64,000 bases of DNA. Source: Mycolicibacterium fluoranthenivorans (GTDB taxonomy: Bacteria > Actinomycetota > Actinomycetes > Mycobacteriales > Mycobacteriaceae). Made by a program: the position numbers and the translations under genes. The notes under the pieces were generated by a model, which searched no databases, was not told where the DNA came from, and was given only the letters and a program-made list of their open reading frames with translations. Shown piece after piece: positions 27,411 to 36,567 of the stretch (position 1 is its first letter; each line of letters begins with the position of its first letter). The DNA is taken from the NCBI RefSeq assembly GCF_011758805.1, contig NZ_JAANOW010000001.1, forward strand, positions 2,418,001-2,482,000, given 5' to 3'.

Positions 27411-27869
27411 ATGAACCGCGCCACGCTCTCGGCCCTGGGGCCGGACTACTGGTCGATCGTCGGCCACGGTGCGTCGGCGATCGTGCTGTACACGATCGTC
27501 GGCATCGCGCTGATGGTCCTGGGCTTCTTCGTCATCGACTGGACCACGCCCGGTCCGCTGCGCGCCTTGGTGCAAGCGGGACGCCCCAACGCCGCCGCCA
27601 TCACCGCCTCCGGAGTCCTGTCGATGGCACTGATCATCGTGCTGGCGATCTACAGTTCCACCGGTGATCTCGTCGGCGGGTTGATCAAGACCCTGGTCTT
27701 CGGCCTGCTGGGCATTGCCGCGCAAGCGTTCTCGGTCCGCCTGGTCGGCGTGATCAAGGGTGTCGACATCGGCCGCGTGCTTGCCGAGGAGCGCTTCACC
27801 CCCGAAGTGCTGGTCGTGGCGGCGTCGTATCTGGCCTTCGGACTGATCATCGCGGCCGCGATTCTCTGA
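27411..27869 (+). CDS. DUF350 membrane protein (YjfL-like)
   Basis: A 152-residue integral membrane protein with four predicted transmembrane segments: IVLYTIVGIALMVLGFFVI, AAITASGVLSMALIIVLAI, GLIKTLVFGLLGIAAQAFSV and VLVVAASYLAFGLIIAAAIL. DUF350 proteins usually occur as tandem two-helix units, which fits. Its function is unknown; it is inferred to form the membrane part of the cassette with the ATP-grasp ligase and the YgiB-like protein. It starts 16 nt after the ligase gene. Confidence 0.85.
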   Translation: MNRATLSALGPDYWSIVGHGASAIVLYTIVGIALMVLGFFVIDWTTPGPLRALVQAGRPNAAAITASGVLSMALIIVLAIYSSTGDLVGGLIKTLVFGLLGIAAQAFSVRLVGVIKGVDIGRVLAEERFTPEVLVVAASYLAFGLIIAAAIL

Positions 27870-27871
27870 TC

Positions 27872-27895
27872 CGACGACGAAATCCGTTGTCGTCG
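27872..27895 (+). terminator. Hairpin after the DUF350 gene
   Basis: CGACGAC (27872-27878) pairs with GTCGTCG (27889-27895) around a 10-nt loop, directly after the DUF350 stop. There is no T-tract, so termination is only plausible. The next gene starts about 93 nt later; the space between holds no recognisable promoter. Confidence 0.5.
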
Positions 27896-27988
27896 AGACA
27901 CCTTGTTGTAATCGCAAGCAGTCTCCGTTAACGCGGCAGATACCGCAGATGGCTTTCGACGAAACACAGCGCGCCCACCATCCCTTCC

Positions 27989-29158
27989 GTGGAGTCCGCT
28001 GCACCACTCACGATCACGCGACCACCGGAGATCGCCACCGCGTCCGGTAACACCTTTCTGTGCCTGGTCCGGTTCGCCCTGGCGAACATCAAGCGCCGGC
28101 CCGAACGATTCGTCCTGTCCGTCCTCGGTATCGCGCTGGCGATCGCATGCGTCACCGTGGTGCGCACCATCGCCGCGAGTTTCGCGATCACAGGCGCGGA
28201 TTCGGTCACCGATGTGATCGGCGGCGCGCAGCTGTGGGTGGTGCCGGCCGCCGGGGTGCACTATGACACCGCGGCTCTGGCCTTGGTGGCCGACGGCCCC
28301 GCCTCCGCCATCACCGTCGTGCCCGCCGATTGGTCGGCTGTCCGGACGCTGTCCGGTACCACCTCGGTCAACGGTATGACGGTGTCCGTACGCGGTAACG
28401 ACTCGGTGGCCGCCGGTCACGCTGCGGTGGGGGAGCAGCTCGCGACCCGACTGGGCGTCGGCCCCGGAGACCGCGTGGTGATCGGCGGACAGAGTCTCGT
28501 GGTGGACCTCTCCGGCCCGGGGGAATCTGCCACCGTGTCAACCGATCTGGCGCACAGCGTGGTGGGTGACAATGGGTGGTGGACCATCACCGCACCAGAA
28601 GGTGAGCAGAAGCGCCGCGACCTGGCCCAGATCTTCGGCGCCGCGACCGGGCTGCCCACCACCACGGATCCGGCGGTGCAGCCCGACCGCAACGGATCGG
28701 GACTGATCTATGACACGGTGGGCGGAGTGGGACCGCTGACCTTCGAGCAGAACTTCTCCGCGCTGTTCTCCGGCAAGGTGACCGGGTCCACGCTGGGGCT
28801 CATCTCCACCATCGGCCTCATCCTCGGCTTCGTGATCGCCGTGTCCTCCTTCCTGGCCGCCGTCGCCGAGCGCAAACGGGAGTTCGGCATCATGTCGAGT
28901 ATCGGACTCGCCGACGAAGTGCTGTATTTCTTCCTCGTCGAGTCGGCCATCGTCTTCGTGGTCGCCTATCTGGTCGGTGTACTGGGTGCGGGAGCGGCTG
29001 TCGCCCTGGTGATTCCGGGTATCGCGACCGTGACCGCGTGGGCACAGGCCGCCGGTATGGTCGCCGCCTTCATCCCCGCCATGGCGATCGTCGGAGCGTT
29101 GATCCCGGTGCACCGGCTGTTGCAACAGCGGCCCGTCGACCTCTTGGGAGGCAGGTAG
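27989..29158 (+). CDS. ABC transporter permease, FtsX/MacB type
   Basis: A 389-residue protein with the FtsX layout: one transmembrane segment near residues 42-62 (RFVLSVLGIALAIACVTVV), a large extracytoplasmic MacB-PCD-like domain (about 65-255), and three more segments near the C-terminus (LGLISTIGLILGFVIAVSSFL, FFLVESAIVFVVAYLVGVL and AGMVAAFIPAMAIVGALI). The GTG at 27989 is the first start in frame but has no clear ribosome-binding site; the true start could be some codons later. It is the first gene of the permease-permease-ATPase trio. Confidence 0.8.
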   Translation: MESAAPLTITRPPEIATASGNTFLCLVRFALANIKRRPERFVLSVLGIALAIACVTVVRTIAASFAITGADSVTDVIGGAQLWVVPAAGVHYDTAALALVADGPASAITVVPADWSAVRTLSGTTSVNGMTVSVRGNDSVAAGHAAVGEQLATRLGVGPGDRVVIGGQSLVVDLSGPGESATVSTDLAHSVVGDNGWWTITAPEGEQKRRDLAQIFGAATGLPTTTDPAVQPDRNGSGLIYDTVGGVGPLTFEQNFSALFSGKVTGSTLGLISTIGLILGFVIAVSSFLAAVAERKREFGIMSSIGLADEVLYFFLVESAIVFVVAYLVGVLGAGAAVALVIPGIATVTAWAQAAGMVAAFIPAMAIVGALIPVHRLLQQRPVDLLGGR

Positions 29159-29160
29159 CC

Positions 29161-29721
29161 ATGCGCTACGGACTGTCGTACGGCTGGCTGGCGGCGCGGC
29201 GCCGGCTCGGAGAGATGATCCTGCCCGCCATCACCACCGCCACGGGTGCCTTTCTGGTCGTCATCGTCTTCGGGATGTCGGAGGGGATCCGGGCCCAGTC
29301 GGCATCGCTGGGCCACGCCGACGAGATCAGTGCCGTTGTGGTGCTCATCGCCGTCACCGTGTTGCTGGTCGGTGTGGTCGAGGTGGCGGTCGCCACCACC
29401 CGGACGGTGGCCCAGCGGACCAGGGAACTGGGTGTGTTGGGGGCCAACGGAATTCCCCGGACACCTGTCGTGATCGCGCTGCTCGTCGAACCCGTCATCG
29501 CCGCCCTGCTGGGAGCCGTCGGAGGCGCAGCGCTGGCGGTGATCGCCGGAGTGGTGCTGGGGGCCGTCGGCTTCGTCCCGACCGGGGTGGCGATCGGTGG
29601 CCTCGCGCTGGGGACCGCCATCGCCGTCGCGGTCAGTGTGGTCGCCGCGCTGGCCACCAGTGTCGTCCCCACCTGGAATGCCGCCTCCCGCCCACCCATC
29701 CGATCGTTGAGCACGGGATAG
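29161..29721 (+). CDS. Short FtsX-like ABC permease subunit
   Basis: A 186-residue membrane protein resembling only the C-terminal FtsX core: RTRELGVLGANGIPRTPVVIALLVEPVIAALLGAVGG is the typical loop and helix after the third segment. The large periplasmic domain is missing, so it is a half-size partner of the preceding permease. It starts 2 nt after that gene's stop and 6 nt before the ATPase. Such unequal permease pairs occur in actinobacterial export systems of unknown cargo. Confidence 0.75.
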   Translation: MRYGLSYGWLAARRRLGEMILPAITTATGAFLVVIVFGMSEGIRAQSASLGHADEISAVVVLIAVTVLLVGVVEVAVATTRTVAQRTRELGVLGANGIPRTPVVIALLVEPVIAALLGAVGGAALAVIAGVVLGAVGFVPTGVAIGGLALGTAIAVAVSVVAALATSVVPTWNAASRPPIRSLSTG

Positions 29722-29727
29722 GAAGAC

Positions 29728-30465
29728 ATGACTGCCATCAACGAATCCGCCACCGATTCGGTCGCGCTGGCCGACGGTGCATCAGCCGGCGCGGCGCCGG
29801 TGATCGAGATCTCCGATGTGTGGAAGCTGCACAAACTGGGCGACGAGGTCGTCAAGGCGCTCATCGCCGTCGAGCTGAAGGTGATGCCGGGCGAATTCGT
29901 CTGCCTGATGGGACCCAGTGGAAGTGGCAAGTCGACGCTGCTCAACATCATCGGCGGCCTGGATCGCCCGACGAAGGGCGCCGTGCACGTCGCGGGTCAG
30001 GACACCTCGACGATCTCGGAGAGCCAGTTCGCCGCGCTACGGCACGACACGATCGGGTTCATCTTCCAGAGCTACAACCTGATCCCCTTCCTGTCTGCCG
30101 TCGAGAACGTCGAACTACCACTGATGTTCGAGCCGTATGACCGCAAGGCGCTGCGCAAGCGCGCCACCGAACTGCTCGAACTGGTCGGATTGGGGCACCG
30201 GATCAATCACCAGCCGACCAAGATGTCCGGCGGCGAGCAGCAGCGCACCGCCATTGCGCGTTCGCTGATCAGCAATCCGACGTTGGTACTGGCCGACGAG
30301 CCGACTGCCAATCTGGACCACCGCACGGGGGAGACGGTGGTGCGCATGCTGCGCGACCTGTGTTCGACGCTCGGCGTCACGGTCGTCGCGAGCACACACG
30401 ACCCCACGGTGGCCGACGAAGCGAGCCGTGTTGTCCGGATGCGAGACGGACAGATCGTCAACTGA
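29728..30465 (+). CDS. ABC transporter ATPase, LolD/MacB type
   Basis: A 245-residue ATPase. Walker A is GPSGSGKST (about residues 71-79), Q-loop FIFQSYNLIPFLSAVENVELPL, signature MSGGEQQRTAIARSL, Walker B LVLADEPTANLD and switch His ASTHDPTVAD. FQSYNLIP.LTA-type sequences mark the LolD/MacB branch that energises mechanotransmission rather than direct transport. It serves the two preceding FtsX-like permeases. An APC permease gene follows after 24 nt. Confidence 0.9.
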   Translation: MTAINESATDSVALADGASAGAAPVIEISDVWKLHKLGDEVVKALIAVELKVMPGEFVCLMGPSGSGKSTLLNIIGGLDRPTKGAVHVAGQDTSTISESQFAALRHDTIGFIFQSYNLIPFLSAVENVELPLMFEPYDRKALRKRATELLELVGLGHRINHQPTKMSGGEQQRTAIARSLISNPTLVLADEPTANLDHRTGETVVRMLRDLCSTLGVTVVASTHDPTVADEASRVVRMRDGQIVN

Positions 30466-30489
30466 TCCAACGGTATTGGGAGACTAGTC

Positions 30490-32010
30490 ATGACACAAGA
30501 ACTCGAACACGCGGTCACCGCTGAACGCGACAAGCTGATGACCACCGAACTGGTACCGGAACAGATCCTGCCCAAGGTGATGAGCACATTCGGCCTCACC
30601 GCCGCCTATGTGTTCATCATCTGCTGGATCACCGGTTCCTCGGTGATGGCCACCGGTGGGTGGACCGCCATCCCGATGTGGATCCTCGGCATCCTGACCT
30701 TCCTGGTTCCCGCCGGCATGGCCGTCGTCGAACTCGGTAACCTGTGGCCCGGCCAGGGTGGTGTGTACATCTGGGCCACCCGGACGATGGGTGAGACGTG
30801 GGGCTTCATCGGCGGTTACCTGTCCTGGGTGCCGGTGATCCTGAACGCGGCGTCCTCCCCGGCGGTGGTGCTCTCGTTCCTGTTGCTGGCGTTTCACACC
30901 GAACTCGGGGTGATGACGAGCGTCATCCTGCAGCTGGTCATCATGTGGGTGGTGGTAGGGCTGGCGCTCGCCAAACTCGCCGCCAACCAGCGCATCATGA
31001 ACGTCGTCTTCGTCGTGTTCGGCATTCTCGCGCTGACCATCTTCATCTGCGGCGTGCTGTTCGCGGTGAAGAACGGCTCGGCGACCCCCTTCAACTGGCA
31101 CGACGCCGTGATCCCGAACTTCGCGGTATCGGGCTTCCTGTACGGCACGGTCCTGCTGTACCTGCTCGGCGTCGAGACGCCGTACAACATGGGTGCCGAG
31201 TTTCTGTCGGTCCGCAAGAGTGGTCCGCGGATGATCCTCTGGGGTTCCACCGCCTTGGTGGCCATCTACCTGCTGACGACGCTGGGCACCATGATGGCAC
31301 TGCCCACCGATCAGATCGACGCGGTCACGGGTGTGATCGGCATGCTGGGAGTCTCGGGATTCCCCGGCCTGATGGAGATCTGCGCGGTGGTGCTGGCCTT
31401 GATCATCGTCGTGGCGCTGATGACCTACCAGGTTGCCTACTCCCGGCTGATCTTCGTGTCCGGCCTGGAACGTCACCTGCCGCGGATCTTCACCCACCTC
31501 AACCCGCGCACCCGTAACCCGGTGAGCGCCATCCTGATTCAGGGTGTGCTCTCCTCGCTGCTGATCATCGGGCTCTACTCGCAGAGCAGCCTGGTGAACA
31601 CGACGATCTTCCTGCAGGGTGGCCTGTCGACGGTGTGGCTGCTCTCCGGATTCTTCTTCCTGATCCCGGTCGTCATCGCCCGCAAGAAGTATGCCGACCG
31701 CTATGCGAGCGAGACGTTCTGGCGCATCCCCGGTGGCATGGTCGGCGTCTGGATCACCGTGGTCGTGGGCACCATCGGCACCATCGCCGGCGTCTACTAC
31801 TCGTTCGCGAAGTCCTGGCTGACCAGTTCCGGCGTCGGGGACGGCGAGTGGATGACGTGGGTCGGCAGCATCAGCGTCGGGATGTTCGCCCTCGGCCTGG
31901 TCGTCTACATCTTCGGCCGACGGTCGGCGCACAAGGTGTCCCAAGACGATGCCCTGGCCCATCTCGCGGTATTCGATCTCACCAAGGAAGCAGAGGAAAC
32001 CGCCAAGTGA
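30490..32010 (+). CDS. APC-superfamily amino acid/amine permease
   Basis: A 506-residue transporter with about 12 transmembrane segments. ITGSSVMATGGW, LVPAGMAVVELGNLWPGQGGVYIW (the consensus substrate loop after helix 2), and VPVILNAASSPAVVL are typical of the APC family. Its stop overlaps the GTG start of the copper amine oxidase (GTGA), so import of an amine for that enzyme is the natural inference. No substrate-specific residues can be assigned by eye. Confidence 0.87.
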   Translation: MTQELEHAVTAERDKLMTTELVPEQILPKVMSTFGLTAAYVFIICWITGSSVMATGGWTAIPMWILGILTFLVPAGMAVVELGNLWPGQGGVYIWATRTMGETWGFIGGYLSWVPVILNAASSPAVVLSFLLLAFHTELGVMTSVILQLVIMWVVVGLALAKLAANQRIMNVVFVVFGILALTIFICGVLFAVKNGSATPFNWHDAVIPNFAVSGFLYGTVLLYLLGVETPYNMGAEFLSVRKSGPRMILWGSTALVAIYLLTTLGTMMALPTDQIDAVTGVIGMLGVSGFPGLMEICAVVLALIIVVALMTYQVAYSRLIFVSGLERHLPRIFTHLNPRTRNPVSAILIQGVLSSLLIIGLYSQSSLVNTTIFLQGGLSTVWLLSGFFFLIPVVIARKKYADRYASETFWRIPGGMVGVWITVVVGTIGTIAGVYYSFAKSWLTSSGVGDGEWMTWVGSISVGMFALGLVVYIFGRRSAHKVSQDDALAHLAVFDLTKEAEETAK

Positions 32011-33977
32011 CCATGGAAGACACCCGCGCGACGGGCACGGCCAGTGATGCCACGTTCTACCCGCTCGACCCGCTGTCGGGCGCCGAGATCGAGGCCGCCG
32101 CGGCGGTCATCACGGGGTCGGAATACGCCACTCCCACACTGAAATTCGTCATGATTCAGCTCGCCGAGCCGGACAAGACCGCCGGGCTGAACTTCGAGGG
32201 ACTCGACGTCCCGCGGTGTGCGTTCGTGAGCATGTACGACGCGGCCGCCAAGATGATCTATGAAGCCGTCGTCGACCTCGGCGCCCGAGTCATCGAGTCG
32301 TGGAAGGGGGTGCCCGGCCGGTTCCCCTCCTACCTCGTCGAACACATGACGGGTGTGGAGGAGAAGGTCCGTGAGGACCCGCGGTGGCAGGAGGCGATGC
32401 GCAAGCGGGGCGTCACCGACTTCAGTCTCGCGATGATCGACCCCTGGCCTGCGGGCTATTACGGCGCGGGCGACCATTACGAGAACTCGCCGCTGGTCTG
32501 CCGTCCGTTGACGTTCATGCGCGCCGCACCGTCCGAACACGGGTACGCGCGACCCGTCGAGGGGTTGATCGTCACGTTCGATCTCGACGCGATGGAGGTC
32601 ATCGATATCGAGGACCACGGGGTGGTTCCTCTGCCGCCGACCGCGGGCAACTATTCCGAACAGTTCATGTTCTCACCCGATAACCGGCCGGCGTTCACGC
32701 AGTTCCGTGATGACGTCAAGACGATCGAGATTACCCAGCCGGACGGCCCGAGCTTCACCGTGGACGGCTGGAAGGTGCAGTGGCAGAAGTGGTCTCTGCG
32801 GATCGGCTTCAACCCCCGCGAGGGTGTCACGATCCACGAGGTGACCTACACCGATCGCGGTGAGACACGTCCGATCCTCTACCGCGGGTCGCTCTCGGAG
32901 ATGGTGGTGCCCTACGGCGACACCTCGCCGACCCACTGGAACAAGAACGTGTTCGACATGGGCGAGGTCGGGATGGGCTTCTCGGCCAATCCGTTGACGC
33001 TGGGCTGCGACTGTCTGGGCGAGATCCACTACTTCGACGGTACGGTCAACGATTCCGACGGGAACGCGGTGGTCATCCCGAACGCGATCTGCATGCACGA
33101 GGAGGACTTCGGGATCTCCTGGAAGCACACCGACTTCCGCACGGGTGAAGTGGAGGTGCGCCGCTCGCGGCGGCTGGTCGTGTCGATGATCTGCACGGTG
33201 GGCAACTACGAGTACGGATTCTTCTGGTACTTCTACAACGACGCCTCGATCGAGGTGGAGGTCAAGCTCTCCGGTGTGCTGACCACCGGTGCGGTGGCCG
33301 AGGGGGAGACGCCCCGCTGGGGCAAGATGGTGGCTCCCGGCATCTACGGCCCGAATCACCAGCATTTCTTCAACTTCCGGCTCGATATGAGCATCGACGG
33401 CGCCGGGAACAGTGTGTACGAGGTCGATTCGGTGCCCGAGCCGGATCCGGCACTCAACCCGCACCACAACGCGTGGATCACCCAGGACACGTTGGTGGCG
33501 TCGGAGGCCGAGGGCGCCCGCGACTGGAACTGGGAGACCGGCCGGTACTGGAAGGTGACCAATCCGTCGAAGGTCAACGAACTCGGTGCACCGGTGGCCT
33601 ACAAGCTGGTGCCCAAGGAGATCGTGCCGGTGATGGTGCAGGAGGGCTCCTACATCTACGACCGGGCCCGATTCGTCCAGCACAACCTGTGGGTGACCAA
33701 GTACGACCCGTCGGAGATGTTCGCCGCCGGTGACTACATGTACCAGTCGGCCGATGTCCAGGGCCTGCCCGAGTTCGTCGCCGATGATGCGCCGCTGGAA
33801 GACACCGACGTGGTGCTCTGGTACACCCTCGGTGCCCATCACGTGGTGCGCCCCGAGGACTGGCCCGTGATGCCGTGTGCCTACACGGGTTTCCACCTCA
33901 AGCCGATCGGCTTCTTCGACGGTAACCCGGCACTGGATCTGCCGCCGTCCCCGCCGAAAGCCTGCCACCAGCACTGA
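32007..33977 (+). CDS. Copper-containing amine oxidase
   Basis: A 656-residue quinoprotein that oxidises primary amines to aldehydes, releasing ammonia and H2O2. The precursor of the topaquinone cofactor is Tyr401 in VGNYEYGFFW. The likely catalytic base is Asp317 in NVFDMGE. Copper ligands His451 and His453 are in NHQHFFNFRLDMSIDG, with the third His near the C-terminus in YTGFHLKPIGFF. It has no signal peptide, so it is probably cytoplasmic. GTG 32007 overlaps the permease stop and has GAGG 10 nt upstream; ATG 32013 is the alternative. No aldehyde dehydrogenase is adjacent. Confidence 0.94.
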   Translation: MTMEDTRATGTASDATFYPLDPLSGAEIEAAAAVITGSEYATPTLKFVMIQLAEPDKTAGLNFEGLDVPRCAFVSMYDAAAKMIYEAVVDLGARVIESWKGVPGRFPSYLVEHMTGVEEKVREDPRWQEAMRKRGVTDFSLAMIDPWPAGYYGAGDHYENSPLVCRPLTFMRAAPSEHGYARPVEGLIVTFDLDAMEVIDIEDHGVVPLPPTAGNYSEQFMFSPDNRPAFTQFRDDVKTIEITQPDGPSFTVDGWKVQWQKWSLRIGFNPREGVTIHEVTYTDRGETRPILYRGSLSEMVVPYGDTSPTHWNKNVFDMGEVGMGFSANPLTLGCDCLGEIHYFDGTVNDSDGNAVVIPNAICMHEEDFGISWKHTDFRTGEVEVRRSRRLVVSMICTVGNYEYGFFWYFYNDASIEVEVKLSGVLTTGAVAEGETPRWGKMVAPGIYGPNHQHFFNFRLDMSIDGAGNSVYEVDSVPEPDPALNPHHNAWITQDTLVASEAEGARDWNWETGRYWKVTNPSKVNELGAPVAYKLVPKEIVPVMVQEGSYIYDRARFVQHNLWVTKYDPSEMFAAGDYMYQSADVQGLPEFVADDAPLEDTDVVLWYTLGAHHVVRPEDWPVMPCAYTGFHLKPIGFFDGNPALDLPPSPPKACHQH

Positions 33978-34013
33978 CGGGGTGGCGGTCGCCGGCGGGT
34001 GGCTTCTGAACGC

Positions 34014-34436
34014 CTACTCGCCGACGGCCGCCAGGATCCGTTTCAGCTGGGAACGCTCGTCTTCGGCGAGGTTGCCCAACACCTGCAGTTCCGCTGCGCG
34101 CACACCGGAGTCGGTTCGGCTGAGTATCGCCACGCCCTCCCGGCTCAGCTCGGCGGGCAGCGCGCGGCCCGACGCCACGCTGGCCGGACGGGACACCAGC
34201 CCCCGATCTTCAAGCCCGCGCACCACCATGTTCATCGCCTGCGGCGAGACGTTGAGTTGGCGCGCGAGCTCGGCGTTCGAGCTGCCCGGAGCCTTGGACA
34301 GGATCCGCATGCAGAGGTACTGGGCGAAGGTCAGATCCAGGGGCTCCAGGACGGAGGTCGTCACCTCCGACCGCAACGCCATGGCAGCTCGGTGCAGCAG
34401 GTAGCCCAGCGGCAGATCGTCGAGTGCGTCACCCAT
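34014..34436 (-). CDS. MarR-family repressor (Rv2887-like)
   Basis: A 140-residue winged-helix regulator. The N-terminus MGDALDDLPLGYLLHR, the recognition region LNVSPQAMNMVVRGLEDRGLV and RPASVASGRALPAELSREG match what I recall of M. tuberculosis Rv2887, and gene position before pyrH agrees. ATG 34436 gives the Rv2887 length; ATG 34445 is possible. Divergent from a methyltransferase gene with two palindromes between, one covering this start. In M. tuberculosis Rv2887 represses a distant SAM methyltransferase, so an adjacent target here is a reasonable inference. Confidence 0.87.
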   Translation of the reverse strand: MGDALDDLPLGYLLHRAAMALRSEVTTSVLEPLDLTFAQYLCMRILSKAPGSSNAELARQLNVSPQAMNMVVRGLEDRGLVSRPASVASGRALPAELSREGVAILSRTDSGVRAAELQVLGNLAEDERSQLKRILAAVGE

Positions 34437-34446
34437 GTCAAGCATA

Positions 34447-34452
<6 letters not shown>
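34436..34452. promoter_or_regulatory. Palindromic operator 1, MarR/methyltransferase
   Basis: TGTCAAGCATATTGACA is a perfect 17-bp inverted repeat (TGTCAA, 5 nt, TTGACA). Its right arm at 34447-34452 is also the consensus -35 box of the methyltransferase promoter, and its left edge touches the MarR start codon. It is most simply an autoregulatory MarR site. Confidence 0.75.
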
Positions 34453-35162
<710 letters not shown>

Positions 35163-35176
35163 CCAAACTTCCACCG

Positions 35177-35210
35177 GTGCCCCGGCCACCCCGACGTGGC
35201 CGGGGCACCG
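35177..35210. terminator. Strong hairpin between the methyltransferase and pyrH genes
   Basis: A perfect 13-bp stem: GGTGCCCCGGCCA (35177-35189), 8-nt loop, TGGCCGGGGCACC (35198-35210). It starts 14 nt after the methyltransferase stop. There is no T-tract, as is common for mycobacterial terminators. Confidence 0.75.
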
Positions 35211-35258
35211 TCATGAGGCAGGATGGTGGCGATTCTGTGTCGGAAGCGAAGGAGCCTG

Positions 35259-35984
35259 ATGACGGAGGGACAGATCCGGCCGGCGTACTCCCGAGTGCTC
35301 CTCAAACTCGGTGGCGAGATGTTCGGCGGTGGACAGGTGGGCCTGGACCCCGACGTCGTGGCGCTGGTGGCGCAGCAGATCGCCGAGGTGGTACGCAGCG
35401 GCGTGCAGGTGGCCGTCGTCATCGGCGGTGGCAACTTCTTCCGCGGTGCCCAATTGCAGCAGCGGGGTATGGAACGCACCCGTAGCGATTACATGGGCAT
35501 GCTCGGCACGGTGATGAACAGCCTTGCGCTGCAGGACTTCCTGCAGAAGGAAGGTATCGACACCCGCGTGCAGACCGCCATCACGATGGGGCAGGTCGCC
35601 GAGCCCTACATCCCGCTGCGCGCCCGGCGGCACCTGGAGAAGGGCCGAGTGGTCATCTTCGGCGCCGGTATGGGGCTGCCGTACTTCTCCACCGACACCA
35701 CCGCCGCGCAGCGCGCGCTGGAGATCGGTGCCGACGTGGTGTTGATGGCCAAGGCCGTCGACGGTGTGTTCACCGCCGACCCGCGTGAGGTGCCCGACGC
35801 CGAATTGCTGACCGTGATCACCCACCGCGAGGTGATCGATCGCGGACTGAAGGTTGCCGATGCCACCGCCTTCAGCCTCTGTATGGACAACGGCATGCCG
35901 ATGCTCGTGTTCAATCTCCTCATCCACGGCAATATCGCGCGAGCGGTCGCAGGTGAGAAGATCGGAACACTGGTCACCAGCTGA
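35259..35984 (+). CDS. pyrH: Uridylate kinase PyrH
   Basis: A 241-residue UMP kinase, hexameric and allosterically controlled by GTP and UTP. Family motifs: [72 protein letters not shown] and [12 protein letters not shown] 35259 follows AAGGAG; the protein therefore has a short N-terminus compared with the extended M. tuberculosis form. First gene of the pyrH-frr-cdsA unit, 25 nt before frr. Confidence 0.96.
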   Translation: MTEGQIRPAYSRVLLKLGGEMFGGGQVGLDPDVVALVAQQIAEVVRSGVQVAVVIGGGNFFRGAQLQQRGMERTRSDYMGMLGTVMNSLALQDFLQKEGIDTRVQTAITMGQVAEPYIPLRARRHLEKGRVVIFGAGMGLPYFSTDTTAAQRALEIGADVVLMAKAVDGVFTADPREVPDAELLTVITHREVIDRGLKVADATAFSLCMDNGMPMLVFNLLIHGNIARAVAGEKIGTLVTS

Positions 35985-36009
35985 CAGCCGCGCATGTGAA
36001 GGAGACCCT

Positions 36010-36567
36010 GTGATCGACGAAACCCTCTTCGACGCCGAAGAGAAGATGGAGAAGGCGGTGACGGTGGCGCGCGACGACCTCGCGTCGATCCGTACCGGCC
36101 GTGCCAACCCCGGCATGTTCTCCCGGCTGAACATCGACTATTACGGTTCGCCGACGCCGATCACTCAGCTTTCCAGCATCAACGTGCCCGAGGCCCGCTT
36201 GGTCGTCATCAAGCCCTATGAGGCCAATCAGTTGCGCGCCATCGAAGATGCCATCCGCAACTCCGATCTCGGTGTCAATCCGTCCAACGACGGCAACGTC
36301 ATCCGGATCTCCGTCCCGCAGCTCACCGAGGAGCGCCGCCGCGAACTGGTGAAGCAGGCCAAGTCCAAGGGTGAGGATGCCAAGGTGTCCATCCGCAACA
36401 TCCGTCGCAAGGCGATGGACGAGCTGGCCCGGATCAAGAAGGACGGCGAGGCCGGCGAGGACGAGGTGGGCCGCGCGGAGAAGGACCTCGACAAGAGCAC
36501 CGGGCAGTACGTCGCCCAGATCGACGAACTGGTCAAGCACAAGGAAGGCGAGTTGCTGGAGGTCTAG
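36010..36567 (+). CDS. frr: Ribosome recycling factor
   Basis: A 185-residue factor that splits post-termination ribosomes with EF-G. It begins [40 protein letters not shown] and contains the family segment [17 protein letters not shown]. Length is exactly that of the family. GTG 36010 has AAGGAG at 35999-36004. The TAG stop is immediately followed by the ATG of cdsA. Confidence 0.97.
   Translation: MIDETLFDAEEKMEKAVTVARDDLASIRTGRANPGMFSRLNIDYYGSPTPITQLSSINVPEARLVVIKPYEANQLRAIEDAIRNSDLGVNPSNDGNVIRISVPQLTEERRRELVKQAKSKGEDAKVSIRNIRRKAMDELARIKKDGEAGEDEVGRAEKDLDKSTGQYVAQIDELVKHKEGELLEV

Noticed and set aside
30484..31962. A 492-codon minus-strand frame opposite the APC permease
   Set aside because: The translation is His/Asp/Gln-rich, the typical complement of a membrane-protein gene in high-GC DNA. 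No family features.
32673..33974. A 433-codon minus-strand frame opposite the copper amine oxidase
   Set aside because: It is the complement of a gene with intact catalytic motifs. It has no recognisable domain.
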